A stretch of DNA of 64,000 nucleotides from Calliopsis andreniformis. Taxonomy: Eukaryota > Arthropoda > Insecta > Hymenoptera > Andrenidae. The notes under the pieces were generated by a model, which made no database searches, was not told the origin of the DNA, and saw nothing but the letters and a program-made list of their open reading frames with translations. Location: contig NW_027480423.1 of the NCBI RefSeq assembly GCF_051401765.1, positions 15,686,001-15,750,000 on the forward strand. The letters run 5' to 3'. Positions within the stretch are counted from its first letter, which is position 1; each line of letters opens with the position of its first letter. This document shows, piece by piece, positions 24,108 to 36,600 of this stretch. Made by a program: the position numbers and the translations under genes.

Positions 24108-25269
24108 GAACGTAGAAATGACCATAACTTTTACACTGGTAGCAATTATTCGTTTTATACGATGGAAAAGCTGTTGTATTTATATTGTATTTTATGCTTC
24201 TGGCGTTCACTTCTTAGGCCCTAACTATTCGATCTGGTGGAACAACGCCCTAGGGTGAAGCCAAGGTTTCCCGGAACGTAGAAATGACCATCACTTTCAA
24301 ACTGGTTGCAATTAATCCTGTTATACGATGGAAAAACTGTTGTATTTATATTGTATTTTATGCTACTGGCGTTGACTTCTAAGGACCTAACTATTCGATC
24401 TGGTGGAGCAACACCCTAGAGTGAAGACTAGGTTGCCCGGTACGTAGAAGTGACCATCACTATCAAACTGGTTGCAATTATTTGTTTCATACGATGGAAA
24501 AGCTGTTGTATTTATATCGTATTTTATGCTTCTGGCGTTGACTTCTTAGGCCCTAACTATTCCATCTGGTGGAACAACGCCCTAGGGTGAAGCCTAGGTT
24601 GCCCGGAAAGAAGAAATGACCATAACTTTCACACTGGTAGCAATTATTCGTTTTATACGATGGAAAAACTGTTCTATTTATTTTGTATTTTATGCTTCGG
24701 GCGTTGACTTCTAAGGCCCTAACTATTCGATCTGGTGGAGCAACGCCCTAGAGTGAAGCCTAGGTTGCCAGGTACGTACAAATGACCATCACTATCAAAC
24801 TGGGTGCAATTATTTGTTATATACGATGGAAAAGCTGTTGTATTTATATCGTATTTTATGCTTCTGGCGTTCACTTCTTAGGCCCTAACTATTCGATCTG
24901 GTGGTACAACGACCTAGGGTGAAGCCTAGGTTGCTCGGAAAGTAGAAATGACCATAACTTTCACACTGGTAGCAATTATTCGTTTTATACGATGGAAAAA
25001 CTGTTGTATTTTTATTGCATTTTATGCTTCGGGCGTTGACTTCTAAGGCCCTAACTATTCAATCTGTTGGAGCAACGCCCTAGAGTGAAGCCTAGGTTGC
25101 CCGGAACGTAGAAATGACCATAACTTTTACACTGGTAGCAATTATTCGTTTTATACAATGGAAAAACTGTTGTATTTATATGGTATTTTATGCTTCTGGC
25201 GTTGACTTCTTAGGCCCTAACTATTCGATCTGGTGGAGCAATGCCTCAGAGTTAAGTCTAGGATGCCCG

Positions 25270-25435
25270 AAACGCCGAAATGATCATTACTTTCACGCTT
25301 GTTGCAATTATTCCTGTTATACGATGAAAAGACCGTTGTATTTTTATTGTATTTTATGCTTCAGGCGTAGGCTCCTAAGGCCGTAGCTATCCGATATGGT
25401 GGAGCACCGCCCTAGAGTGAAGCCTAGGTTGCCCG
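25270..25435 (+). repeat. Marker monomer subtype M, copy 5
   Basis: A block C copy, 1,328 bp (eight monomers) after copy 4, with CTCCTAAGG and ATCCGATATGG variants. Confidence 0.88.
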
Positions 25436-26099
25436 GAACGTAGAAATGACCATAACTTTTACACTGGTAGCAATTATTCGTTTTATACGATGGAAAAGCT
25501 GTTGTATTTATATTGTATTTTATGCTTCTGGCGTTCACTTCTTAGGCCCTAACTGTTTGATCTGGTGGAGCAACGCCCTAGAGTGAAGCCTAGGTTGCCC
25601 GGAACGTAGAAATGACCATTACTTTCACACTGTTTGCAATTATTCCTTTTATACGATGGAAAAGCTGTTGTATTTTTATTGCATTTTATGCTTTGGGCGA
25701 TGACTTCTAAGGCCCTAGCTATTCAATCTGTTGGAGCAACGCCCTAGAGTGAAGCCTAGGTTGCTCGGAATGTAGAAATGACCATAACTTTCACACTGGT
25801 TGCAATTATTCGTTTTATACGATGGAAAAACTGTTGTATTTATATTGTATTTTATGCTTCTGGCGTTCACTTCTTAGGCCCTAACTATTAAATCTGGTGC
25901 AACAACGCCCTAGGGTGAAGCCTAGGTTGCCCGGAACGTAGAAATGACCATAACTTTTACACTGGTAGCAATTATTCGTTTTATACAATGGAAAAACTGT
26001 TGTATTTATATGGTATTTTATGCTTCTGGCGTTGACTTCCTAGGCCCTAACTATTCGATCTGGTGGAGCAATGCCTCAGAGTTAAGCCTAGGATGCCCG

Positions 26100-26265
26100 A
26101 AACGCCGAAATGATCATTACTTTCACGCTTGTTGCAATTATTCCTGTTATACGATGAAAAGACCGTTGTATTTTTATTGTATTTTATGCTTCAGGCGTAG
26201 GCTTCTAAGGCCGCAGCTATTCGATATGGTGGAGCACCGCCCTAGAGTGTAGCCTAGGTTGCCCG
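26100..26265 (+). repeat. Marker monomer subtype M, copy 6
   Basis: It lies 830 bp (five monomers) after copy 5. It has GGCCGCAGC and ends in GTGTAGCC. Confidence 0.88.
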
Positions 26266-27261
26266 GAACGTAGAAATGACCGTCACTATCAAACTGGTTG
26301 CCATTATTTGTTTTATACGATGGAAAAGCTGTTGTATTTATATCGTATTTTATGCTTCTGGCGTTGACTTCTTAGGCCCTAACTATTCCATCTGGTGGAA
26401 CAACGCCCTAGGGTGAAGCCTAGGTTGCCCGGAACGTAGAAATGACCATAACTTTTACACTGGCAGCAATTATTCGTTTTATACAATGGAAAAACCGTTC
26501 TATTTATTTTGTATTTTATGCTTCGGGCGTTGACTTCTAAGGCGCTAACTGTTTGATCTGGTGGAGCATCGCCGTAGAGTGAAGCCTATGTTGCCCGGAA
26601 CGTAGAAATGACCATAACTTTCACACTGGTTGCTATTATTCGTTTTATAGGATGGAAAAACTGTTGTATTTATTTTGTACTTTATGCTTCGGGCGTTGAC
26701 TTCTAAGGCCCTAACTATTCGATCTGGTGGAGCAACGCCCTAGAGTGAAACCTAGGTTGCTCGGAAAGTATAAATGACCATAACTATCACACTGGTAGCA
26801 ATTATTCGTTTTATACGATGGAAAAACTGTTGTATTTTTATTGCATTTTATGCTTCGGGCGTTGACTTCTAAGGCCCTAACTATTCAAGCTGTTGGAGCA
26901 ACGCCCTAGAGTGAAGCCTAGGTTGCTCGGAATGTAGAAATGACCATAACTTTCACACTGGTTGCAATTATTCGTTTTATACGATGGAAAAACTGTTGTA
27001 TTTATATTGTATTTTATGCTTCTGGCGTTCACTTCTTAGGCCCTAACTATTCAATCTGGTGGAACAAGGCCCTAGGGTGAAGCCTAGGTTGACCGGAACG
27101 TAGAAATGACCATAACTTTTACACTGGTAGCAATTATTCGTCTGATACAATGGAAAAACTGTTGTATTTATATGGTATTTTATGTTTCTGGCGTTGACTT
27201 CTTAGGCCCTAACTATTCGATCTGGTAGAGCAATGCCTCAGAGTTAAGTCTAGGATGCCCG

Positions 27262-27427
27262 AAACGCCGAAATGATCATTACTTTCACGCTTGTTGCAAT
27301 TATTCCTGTTATACGATGAAAAGACCGTTGTATTTTTATTGTATTTTATGCTTCAGGCGTAGGCTTCTAAGGCCGTAACTATTCCATATGGTGGAGCACC
27401 GCCCTAGAGTGAAGCCTAGGTTGCCCG
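27262..27427 (+). repeat. Marker monomer subtype M, copy 7
   Basis: It lies 1,162 bp (seven monomers) after copy 6 and carries GTAACTATTCCATATGG. Confidence 0.88.
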
Positions 27428-27582
27428 GAACGTAGAAATGACCATAACTTTTACACTGGTAGCAATTATTCGTTTTATACGATGGAAAAGCTGTTGTATT
27501 TATATTGTATTTTATGCTTCTGGCGTTCACTTCTTAGGCCGTAACTGTTTGATCTGGTGGAGCAACGCCCTAGAGTGAAGCC

Positions 27583-28600
27583 TAGGTTGCCGGAACGTCG
27601 AAATGACCAGAACTCTCACACTGGTTGCAATTATTCGTTTTATACCATGGAAAATCTGTTGTATTTATATCGTATTTTATGCTTCTGGCGTTGACTTCTT
27701 AGGCCCTAACTATTCGACCTGGTGGAGCAACGCCCTAGAGTGAAACCTAGGTTGCCGAGAACGTAGAAATGACCATTACATTCACACTGGTTGCAATTAT
27801 TCCTGTTATACGATGAAAAAACTGTTGTATTTTTATTGCATTCTATGCTTCTGGCGTTTAATTCTAAGTCGCTAGCTATTTGACCTGTTGGAGCAACGAC
27901 CTAGAGTGAAGCCCAGGTTGCCCGGAACGTAGAAATGACCATTACTTTCACACTGTTTGCTATTATTCATCTTGTACGATGGAAAAGCTGTTGTATTTAT
28001 ATTGTATTTTATGCCTCTGGCGTTGACTTCTAAGGCCGTAGCTATTAGATGTGGTGGAGCAACGCCCTAGAGTGACGCCTAGGTTGCCCGGAACGTAGAA
28101 ATGACCATTACTTTCACAATGTTAGCAACTACTCATTTTATACGATGGAATAACTGTTGTATTTATATTGTATTTTATCCTTCTGGCGTTGAGTTCTAAG
28201 TCCCTAGCTATTCGATCTGGTAGAGCAACGCCCTAGAGTGAAACCAAGGTTATCCGAAACGTAGAAGTGACCAGTACATTCACACTGGTTGCAGTTATTC
28301 CTGTAAAACGATGGAAAAACGGTTGCATCTTTATTGTATTTTATGCTTCTGGCGATGACTTCTAAGGCCCTAACTATTCGACCTCGTGGAGCCACGCCCT
28401 TGGGTGAAGCCTAGGTTGGCCGGAATGTAGAAATGTCCATAACTTTCACACTGGTTGCTATTATTCGTTTTATACGATTGAAAAGCTGTTGTATTTATAT
28501 TGTATTTTATGCTTCTGGCGCTGACTTCTTAGGCCCTAACTATTCCCTCTGGTGGATCAACGCCCTAAAGTGAAACCTACGTTGACCGGAACGTAGAAAT
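27583..28600 (+). repeat. 1-kb segment present three times (copy 1)
   Basis: This run of about six monomers recurs at 41,028-41,900 (offset 13,445) and 48,498-49,515 (offset 20,915). It starts with a 1-bp-short GTTGCCGGAACGTCG junction. It contains CCATGGAAAATCTG, TTCATCTTGTACG, GTTAGCAACTACTC and CACGCCCTTGGGTG, which are shared by all three. A few substitutions separate this copy from the other two, for example GGTAGAGC against GGAAGAGC. The middle copy is cut at 41,900 by the block D duplication junction. Confidence 0.85.
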
Positions 28601-29790
28601 GACCATTACTTTCACACTGGTTGCAATTATTCCTGTTATACGATGGAAAAACTGTTTTATTATAATTGTATTTTATGCTTTTAGCGAAGAATTCTAAGTC
28701 ACTAGCTATTCGATCTGGTGGAGCAACGCCCTAGAGTGACGCCTAGTTTGCTCGGAACCTAGAAATGACCATTACCTTCACACTGGTTGCAGTTATTCGT
28801 TTTATACAATGGAAAGACTGTTCTATTTATTTTGCATTTTATGCTTCGGGCGTTGACTTCTAAGGCCCTAGCTATTCCATCTGGTGGAGCAACACCCTAG
28901 CGTGAAGCCTAGGTTGCCCGGAACGTAGAAATGACCATTACTACCACACTGTTTGCAAATATACATTATATACCATGGAAAAGCTGTTGTACTTATATTG
29001 TAATTTATGCTTCTGGCGTTGACTTCTTAGGCCGTAACTATTTGATCTGGTGGAGCACCGCCCTAGACTGAAGCCTAGGTTGCCCGGAACGTAGAACATA
29101 CCATTACCTTCACACTGGTTGCAATTATTCCTGTTATACGATGGAAAAACTGTTGCACCTTTATTGTATTTTATGCTTCTGGCGTTGACTTCATAGGCCC
29201 TAACTGTTCGATCTGGTGGAGCAACGTCATAGAGTGAAGCCTAGGTTGACCGCAACGTAGAAATGACCATAACTTTCACACTGGTTACCATTATTCGTTT
29301 TATACGATGGAAAGGCTGTTGAATTTATATCGTATTTTATGCTTCTGGCGTTGACTTCTTAGGCCCTAACTATTCCATCTGGTGGAACAACGCCCTAGGG
29401 TGAAGCCTAGGTTGCCCGGAACGTAGAAATGACCAGTACTTTCACACTGGTTGCAGTTATTCGTTTTATACGATGGAAAAACTGTTCTATTTATTTTGCA
29501 TTTTATGCTTCGCGCGTTAACTTCTAAGGCGCTAACTATTCAATCTGTTGGAGCAACGCCCTAGGGTGTATCCTAGGTTGCCCGGAAAGTAGAAATGACC
29601 ATAACTTTCATACTGGTTGCAATTATTCGTTTTATATGATGGAAAAACTGTTGTATTTATATTGTATTTTATGCTTCAGGCGTTGAATTCTGAGGCCGTA
29701 GCTATTCCATCTGGTGGAGCAACGCCCTACAGTGAAGCCTAGGTTGCCCGGAACGTAGATATGACCATAACCTTCACACAGTTTGCAATT

Positions 29791-29807
29791 ATTCGTTTTA
29801 TACGGTG
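29791..29807 (+). other. CENP-B-box-like element, 8 of 9 (subtype G)
   Basis: Block C copy of the subtype, with ACACAGTTTGC upstream. Confidence 0.5.
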
Positions 29808-31918
29808 TAAAGGCTGTTGTATTTATTTTGTATTTTATTCTTCTGGTGTTGACTTCTTAGGCCCTAACTATTCGATCTGGTGGAACAACGCCGTAGAGTG
29901 AAGCCTAGGTTGCCCGGAACGTAGAAATGACCATTACATTCACACTGTTTGCAATTACTCATTTTATACCATGGAAAAGCTGTTGTATTTATATCGTATT
30001 TTATGCTTCTGGCGTTGACTCCTAAGGACCTAACTATTCGATCTGGTGGAGCAACGCCCTAGAGTGAAGCCTAGGTTGCCCGGAACGTAGAAATGACCAT
30101 AACTTTTACACTGGTAGCAATTATTCGTTTTATACAATGGAAAAACTGTTCTATTTATTTTGTATTTTATGCTTCGGGCGTTGACTTCTTTGGCCCTAAC
30201 AATTCGATCTGGTGGAGCAACGCCCTAGAGTGAAGCCTAGGTTCCGTGGAACGTACAAATGACCATCACTTTCACACGGGTTGAAATTATTCCTGTTATA
30301 GGATGGAAAGGCTGTTGTATTTTTATTGCATTTTATGCTTCTGGCGTTCACTTCTTAGGCCCTGACTATTCGATCTGGTGGAACAACGCCCTAGGGTGAA
30401 GCCTAGGTTGCCCGGAACGTAGAAATGACCGTAACTTTTACACTGGTAGCAATTATTCGTTTTATACAATGGAAAAACTGTTCTATTTATTTTGTATTTT
30501 ATGCTTCGGGCGTTGACTTCTGAGGCCCTAACTGTTTGATCTGGTGGAGCAACGCCCTAGAGTGAAGCCTAGGTTGCCCGGAACGTAGAAATGACCATTA
30601 CTTTCACACTGTTTGGAATTATTCCGTTTATACGATGGAAAAGCTGTTGTATTTATATCGTATTTTATGCTTCTGGCGTTGACTTCTATGGCCCTAGCTA
30701 TTCGTTCTAGTGGAGCAACGCCCTAGAGTGAAGCCTAGGTTGCCCGGAACGTAGAAATGACCATCACTTTCAAACTGGTTGCAATTAATCCTGTTATACG
30801 ATGGAAAAGCTGTTGTATTTATATCGTATTTTATGCTTCTGGCGTTGACTTCTTAGGCCCTAACTATTCCGTCTGGTGGAACAACGCCCTTGGGTGAAGC
30901 CTAGGTTGCGCGGAACGTAGCAATGACCATAACTTTCACACTGGTAGCAATTATTCGTTTTATACGATGGAAAAACTGTTCTATTTATTTTGTATTTTAT
31001 GCTTCGGGCGTTGACTTCTAAGGCCCTAGCTATTCGATCTGGTCGAGCAACGCCCTAGAGTGAAGCCTAGGTTGCCCGGAACGTAGAAATGACCATAACT
31101 TCCACACTGGTTGCAATTATTCGTTTTATACGATGGAAAAGCTGTTGTATTTATATCGTATTTTATGCATCTGGCGTTGACTTCTAAGGACCTAACTATT
31201 CGATCTGGTGGAGCAACGCACTGGGGTGAAGCCTAGGTTGCGCCGAATGTAGAAATGACCATAACGTTCACACTGGTAGCAATTATTCGTTTTATGCGAT
31301 GGAAAAACAGTTTTATTTATTTTGTATTTTATGTTTCTGGCGTTGACTTCTAAGGCCCTAACTATTCGATCTGGTGGAGCAACGCCCTAGAGTGAAGCCT
31401 AGGTTGCCCGGAACGGAGAAATGACCATAACTTTCACACCGGTAGCAATTATTCGTTTTATACGATGGAAAAACTGTTCTATTTATTTTGTATTTTTTGC
31501 TTCGGGCGTTGACTTCTAAGGCCCTAACTGTTTGATGTGGTGGAGCAACGCCCTAGAGTGAAGCCTATGTTGCCCGGAACGTAGAAATGACCATAACTTT
31601 CACACTGGTTGCTTTTATTCGTTTTAGACGATGGAAAAACTGTTATATTTATATTGTATTTGATGCTTCTGGCGTTGACTTCTTAGGCCCTAACTGTTCG
31701 ATCTGGTGGAACAACGCCCTAGGGTGAAGCCTAGGTTGCCCGGGAGGTAGAAATGACCATAACTTTCACACTGGTTGCAATTATTCGTTTTATACGATGG
31801 AAAAGCTGTGGCACCTTTATTGTATTTTATTCATCTGCGGTTGACTTCTAAGGCCGTAGCTATTAGATGTGTTGGAGCAACGCCCTAGAGTGAAGACTTG
31901 GTTGCCCGGGACGTAGAA

Positions 31919-32582
31919 ATGACCATTACTTTCACAATGTTTGCAATTATTCATTTTATACGATGGAAAAGCTTTTGTACTTATATTGTATTTTATTCTT
32001 CTGGCGTTGACTTCTTAGGCCCTAATTATTCGATCTGTTGGGGCAACGACCGAGGGTGAAGCCTATGTTGCCCGGAAAGTAGAAATGACGTTAACTTTCA
32101 TACTGGTTGCAATTATTCGTTTTATACGATGGAAAAACTGTTTTATTTATTTTGTATTTTATGCTTCGGGCGTTGCCTTCTAAGGCCCTAACTATTCTAT
32201 CTGGTGGCGCAACACCCTAGAGTGACGCCTAGGTTGCCCGGAACGTAGAAATGACCATTACTTTCACAATGTTTGCAATTATTCATTTTATACGATGGAA
32301 AAGCTTTTGTACTTATATTGTATTTTATTCTTCTGGCGTTGACTTCTTAGGCCCTAATTATTCGATCTGGTGGAACAACGCCCTAGAGGGAAGACTAGGT
32401 TGCCCGGAACAAGGAAATGACCATTACTTTCACACTGGTTGCAATTATTCGTTTTATACGATGGAAAAGCTGTTGCATCTTTATTGTATTTTATTCATCT
32501 GGGGTTGACTTCTAAGGCCGTAGCTATTAGATGTGGTGGAGCAACGCCCGAGAGTGGGGCCTAGGTTGCCCGGTACATAGAA
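31919..32582 (+). repeat. Dimer (332-bp) duplication
   Basis: The string from ATGACCATTACTTTCACAATG through GCTTTTGTACTTATATTG and CCCTAATTATTCG at 31,919 recurs 332 bp later at 32,251. A third relative lies at about 39,555 and is duplicated again at about 47,025. The second dimer member also has counterparts near 39,720 and 47,190. Confidence 0.72.
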
Positions 32583-35500
32583 ATGACCAGTACTTTCACA
32601 CTGTTTGCAAATATACATTATATACGATGGAAAATCTGTTGTATTTATGTTGTATTTTATGCTTCTGGCGTTGAGTTCTTAGGCCCTAACTATTTGATCT
32701 GGTGGAGCACCGCCCTAGGGTGAAGAGTAGGTTTCCCGGAACGTAGAACAGACCATTACCTGCACACTGGTTGCAATTATTCGTTTTATACGTTGGAAAA
32801 ACTGTTTTATTTATTTAGTATTTTATGGTTCGGGCGTTGACTTCTAAGGCCTTAACTATTCAATCTGTTGGTGCAACGCCCTAGGGTGAAGCCTAGGTTG
32901 CCCAGAAAGTAGAAATGATGTTAACTTTCATACTGGTTGCAATTATTCGTTTTATACGATGGAAAAACTGTTGTATTTATATTGTATTTTAGGCTTCGGG
33001 CATTGACCTCTAAGGCCATAACTACTCAATCTGTTTTAGCAACGCCCTAGGGTGAAGCCTAGGTTGCCTGGAAAGTAGAAATGACCATAACTTTAATCCT
33101 GGTTGCAATTATTCGTTTTATATGATGGAAAAACTGTTGTATTTATATAGTGTTTTATGCTTCTGGCGTTGACTTCTTGGGCCCTAACTATTCCATCTGG
33201 TGGAACAACGCCCTAGGGTGCAGCCAGGTTGCCCGGAACGGAGAAATGACGATAACATTCACACTGGTTGCTATCATTCGTTTTATACGATGGAAAAGCT
33301 GTTATATTTATATTGTATTTTATGCTTCTGGCGTTGACTTCTTAGGCCCTAACTGTTCGATCTGGCGGAACAACGTCCTAGGGTGAAGCCTAGGATGCCC
33401 GGAAAGTAGAAATGACCATAACTTTCACACTGGCTGCAATTATTCGTTTTATACGATGGAAAAGCTTTGGCATCTTTATTGTATTTTATTCATCTGGAGT
33501 TGACTTCTAAGGCCGTAGCTATTAGATGTGGTGGAGCAACGCCCTAGAGTGACGCCCAAGTTGTCCGGAACGTAGATATGACCATTACCTTCACACTGGT
33601 TGCAATTATTCGCTTTATACGATGGAAAAACTGTTCTATTTATTTTGTATTTTATGCTTCGTGCGTTGACTTCTAAGACCCTAACTATTCGATCTGGTGG
33701 TGCAACGCCCTAGAGCGAAGCCTAGGCTGCCCGGAAAGTAGAAATGACCATAACTTTCATCCTGGTTGCAATTATTCGTTTTATATGATGGAAAAACTGT
33801 TGTATTTATATAGGGATTTATGCTTCTGGCGTTAACTTCTTAGGCCCTAACTATTCCATCTGTTGGAACGACGCCCTAGTGTGAAGCGTAGGTTGCCTGG
33901 AACGTAGAAATGACCATCACTTTCACACGGGTTGCAATTATTCCTGTTATAGGATGGAAGGACTGTTGTATTTTTATTGTATTTTATACTTCAGGCGTTG
34001 ACTTCTAAGGCCCTAGCTATTCGATCTGGTCGAACAACGCCCTAGAGTGAAGCCTAGGTTGACCGGAACGTAGAAATGACCATAACTTCCGCACTGGTTG
34101 CAATTATTCGTTTTATACGATGGAATAGCTGGTCTATTTATATCGTATTTTATGCTTCTGGCGTTGACTTCTTAGGCCCTAACTATTCCATCTGGTGGAA
34201 CAACGCCCTCGGGTGAAGCCTACGTTGCGCGGAACGTAGAAATGACCTTAACTTTCACACTGGTAGCAATTATTCGTTTTATACGATGGAAAAACTGTTC
34301 TATTTATTTTGTATGTTATGCTACGGGCGTTGACTCCTAAGGCCATAACTATTCAATCTGTTGGTGCAACGCCCAAGGGTGAAGCCTATGTTGCCCGGAA
34401 TGTAGAAATGACGTTAACTTTCATACTGGTTCCAATTATTCGTTTTATTCGATGGAAAAGCTGTTTTATTTATTTTGTATTTTATGCTTCTGGCGTTGAC
34501 TTCTTATGCCCTAACTATTTCCTCTGGCGGATCAACGCCCTAGAGTGAAACCTACGTTGCCCGGAACGTAGAAATGACTATTACTTTCACACTGGTTGCA
34601 ATTATTCGTTTTATACGATGGAAAAGCTGTTCCATTTATTTTGTATTTTATGCTTCGGGCCTTGAATCCTAAGGCCCTAACTATTCGATCTGGTGGAACA
34701 ACGCCCTAGGGTCAAGCCTAGGGTGCGCGGAACGTAGAAATGACCATAAGTTTCACACTGGTAGCAATTATTCGTTTTATACGATGGAAAAACTGTTTTA
34801 TTTATTTTGTATTTTATGCTTCTGGCGTTGACTTCTTATGCCCTAACTATTCCCTCTGGCGGATCAACGCCCTAGAGTGAAACCTACGTTGCCCGGAACG
34901 TAGAAATGACTGCTACTTTCACACTGGTTGCAATTATTCGTTTTATACGATGGAAAAGCTGTTCCATTTATTTTGCGTTTTATGCATCGGGCGTTGACTT
35001 CTAAGGCCCTAACTATTCCATCTGGTGGAACAACGCCCTAGGGTGAAGCCTAGGTTGCCTGGAGCGTAGAAATGACCATCACTTTCACACGGGTTGCAAT
35101 TATTTCTGTTATAGGATGGAAAGACTGTTGTATTTTTATTGTATTTTATACTTCAGGCGTTGACTTCTAAGGCCCTAGCTATTCGATCTGGTCGAGCAAC
35201 GCCCTAGAGTGAAGCCTAGGTTGCCGGGAACGTAGAAATGACCATAACTTCCACACTGGTTGCAATTATTCGTTTTATACGATGGAAAAGCTGTTGTAGT
35301 TATATCGTATTTTATGCTTCTGGCGTTGACCTCTTAGGCCCTAACTATTCCATCTGGTGGAACAACGCCGTCGGGTGAAGCCTAGGTTGCGCGGAACTTA
35401 GAAATGACCTTAACTTTCACACTGGTAGCAATTATTCGTTTTATACGATGGAGAAACTGTTCTATTTATTTTGTATTTTATGCTACGGGTGTTGACTCCT

Positions 35501-36600
35501 AAGGCCATAACTATTCAATCTGTTGGTGCATCGCCCATGGGTGAAGCCTATGTTGCCCGGAATGTAGAAATGACGTTAACTTTCATACTGGTTCCAATTA
35601 TTCGTTTTATACGATGGAAAAGCTGATCCATTTATTTTGTATTTTATGCTTCGGGCGTTGACTCCTAAGGCCCTAACTATTCGATCTGGTGGAACAACGC
35701 CCTAGGGTCAAGCCTAGGTTGCGCGGAACGTAGAAATGACCATAAGTTTCACACTGGTAGCAATTATTCGTTTTATACGATGGAAAAACTGTTTTATTTA
35801 TTTTGTATTTTATGCTTCTGGTGTTGACTTCTTATGCCCTAACTATTCCCTCCGGCGGACCAACGCCCTAGAGTGAAACCTACGTTGCCCGGAACGTAGA
35901 AATGACTATTACTTTCACACCGGTTGCAATTATTCGTTTTATACGATGGAAAAGCTGTTCCATTTATTTTGTGTTTTATGCTTCTGGCGTTGACTTTTTA
36001 TGCCCTAACTATTCCCTCTGGCGGATCAACGCCCTAGAGTGAAACCTACGTTGCCCGGAACGTAGAAATGACTATTACTTTCACACTGGATGCAATTATT
36101 CGTTTTATACGATGGAAAAGCTGATCCATTTATTTTGTATTTTATGCTTCGGGCGTTGACTCCTAAGGCCCTAACTATTCGATCTGGTGGAACAACGCCC
36201 TAGGGTCAAGCCTAGGTTGCGCGGAACGTAGAAATGACCATAAGTTTCACACTGGTAGCAATTATTCGTTTTATACGATGGAAAAACTGTTTTATTTATT
36301 TTGTATTTTATGCTTCTGGTGTTGACTTCTTATGCCCTAACTATTCCCTCCGGCGGACCAACGCCCTAGAGTGAAACCTACGTTGCCCGGAACGTAGAAA
36401 TGACTATTACTTTCACACCGGTTGCAATTATTCGTTTTATACGATGGAAAAGCTGTTCCATTTATTTTGCGTTTTATGCTTCGGGCGTTGACTTCTAAGG
36501 CCCTAACTATTCCATCTGGTGGAACAACGCCCTAGGGTGAAGCCTAGGTTGCCTGGAACGTAGAAATGACCATCACTTTCACACGGGTTGCAATTATTCC

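Larger units (their letters stand above)
25660..27427 (+). repeat. 7-mer (1,162-bp) duplication within block C
   Basis: Bases about 25,660-26,265 recur at about 26,822-27,427 with an offset near 1,162 bp. The shared order is a TTTTTATTGCATTTTATGC monomer, a GCTCGGAATGTAG monomer, an AACTTTTACACTGGTAGC monomer with TATATGGTATTTTATG, and then the marker monomer. The 25,080-25,430 stretch gives a third copy of the last two units, 830 bp before the second. Confidence 0.78.
21081..34520 (+). repeat. Block C: diverged monomers with local short-range duplications
   Basis: About 81 monomers with higher pairwise divergence than blocks B and D and no single long HOR. Short duplications are visible. 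A 130-bp stretch at 21,081 recurs at 22,243 (1,162 bp, 7 monomers), 25,080-25,430 recurs at 25,910-26,260 (830 bp, 5 monomers), and a dimer repeats near 31,919. Five of the eleven marker monomers lie here. The segments at 27,583-28,600, 28,770-29,330 and 29,890-30,480 recur in blocks D and E. Confidence 0.85.
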
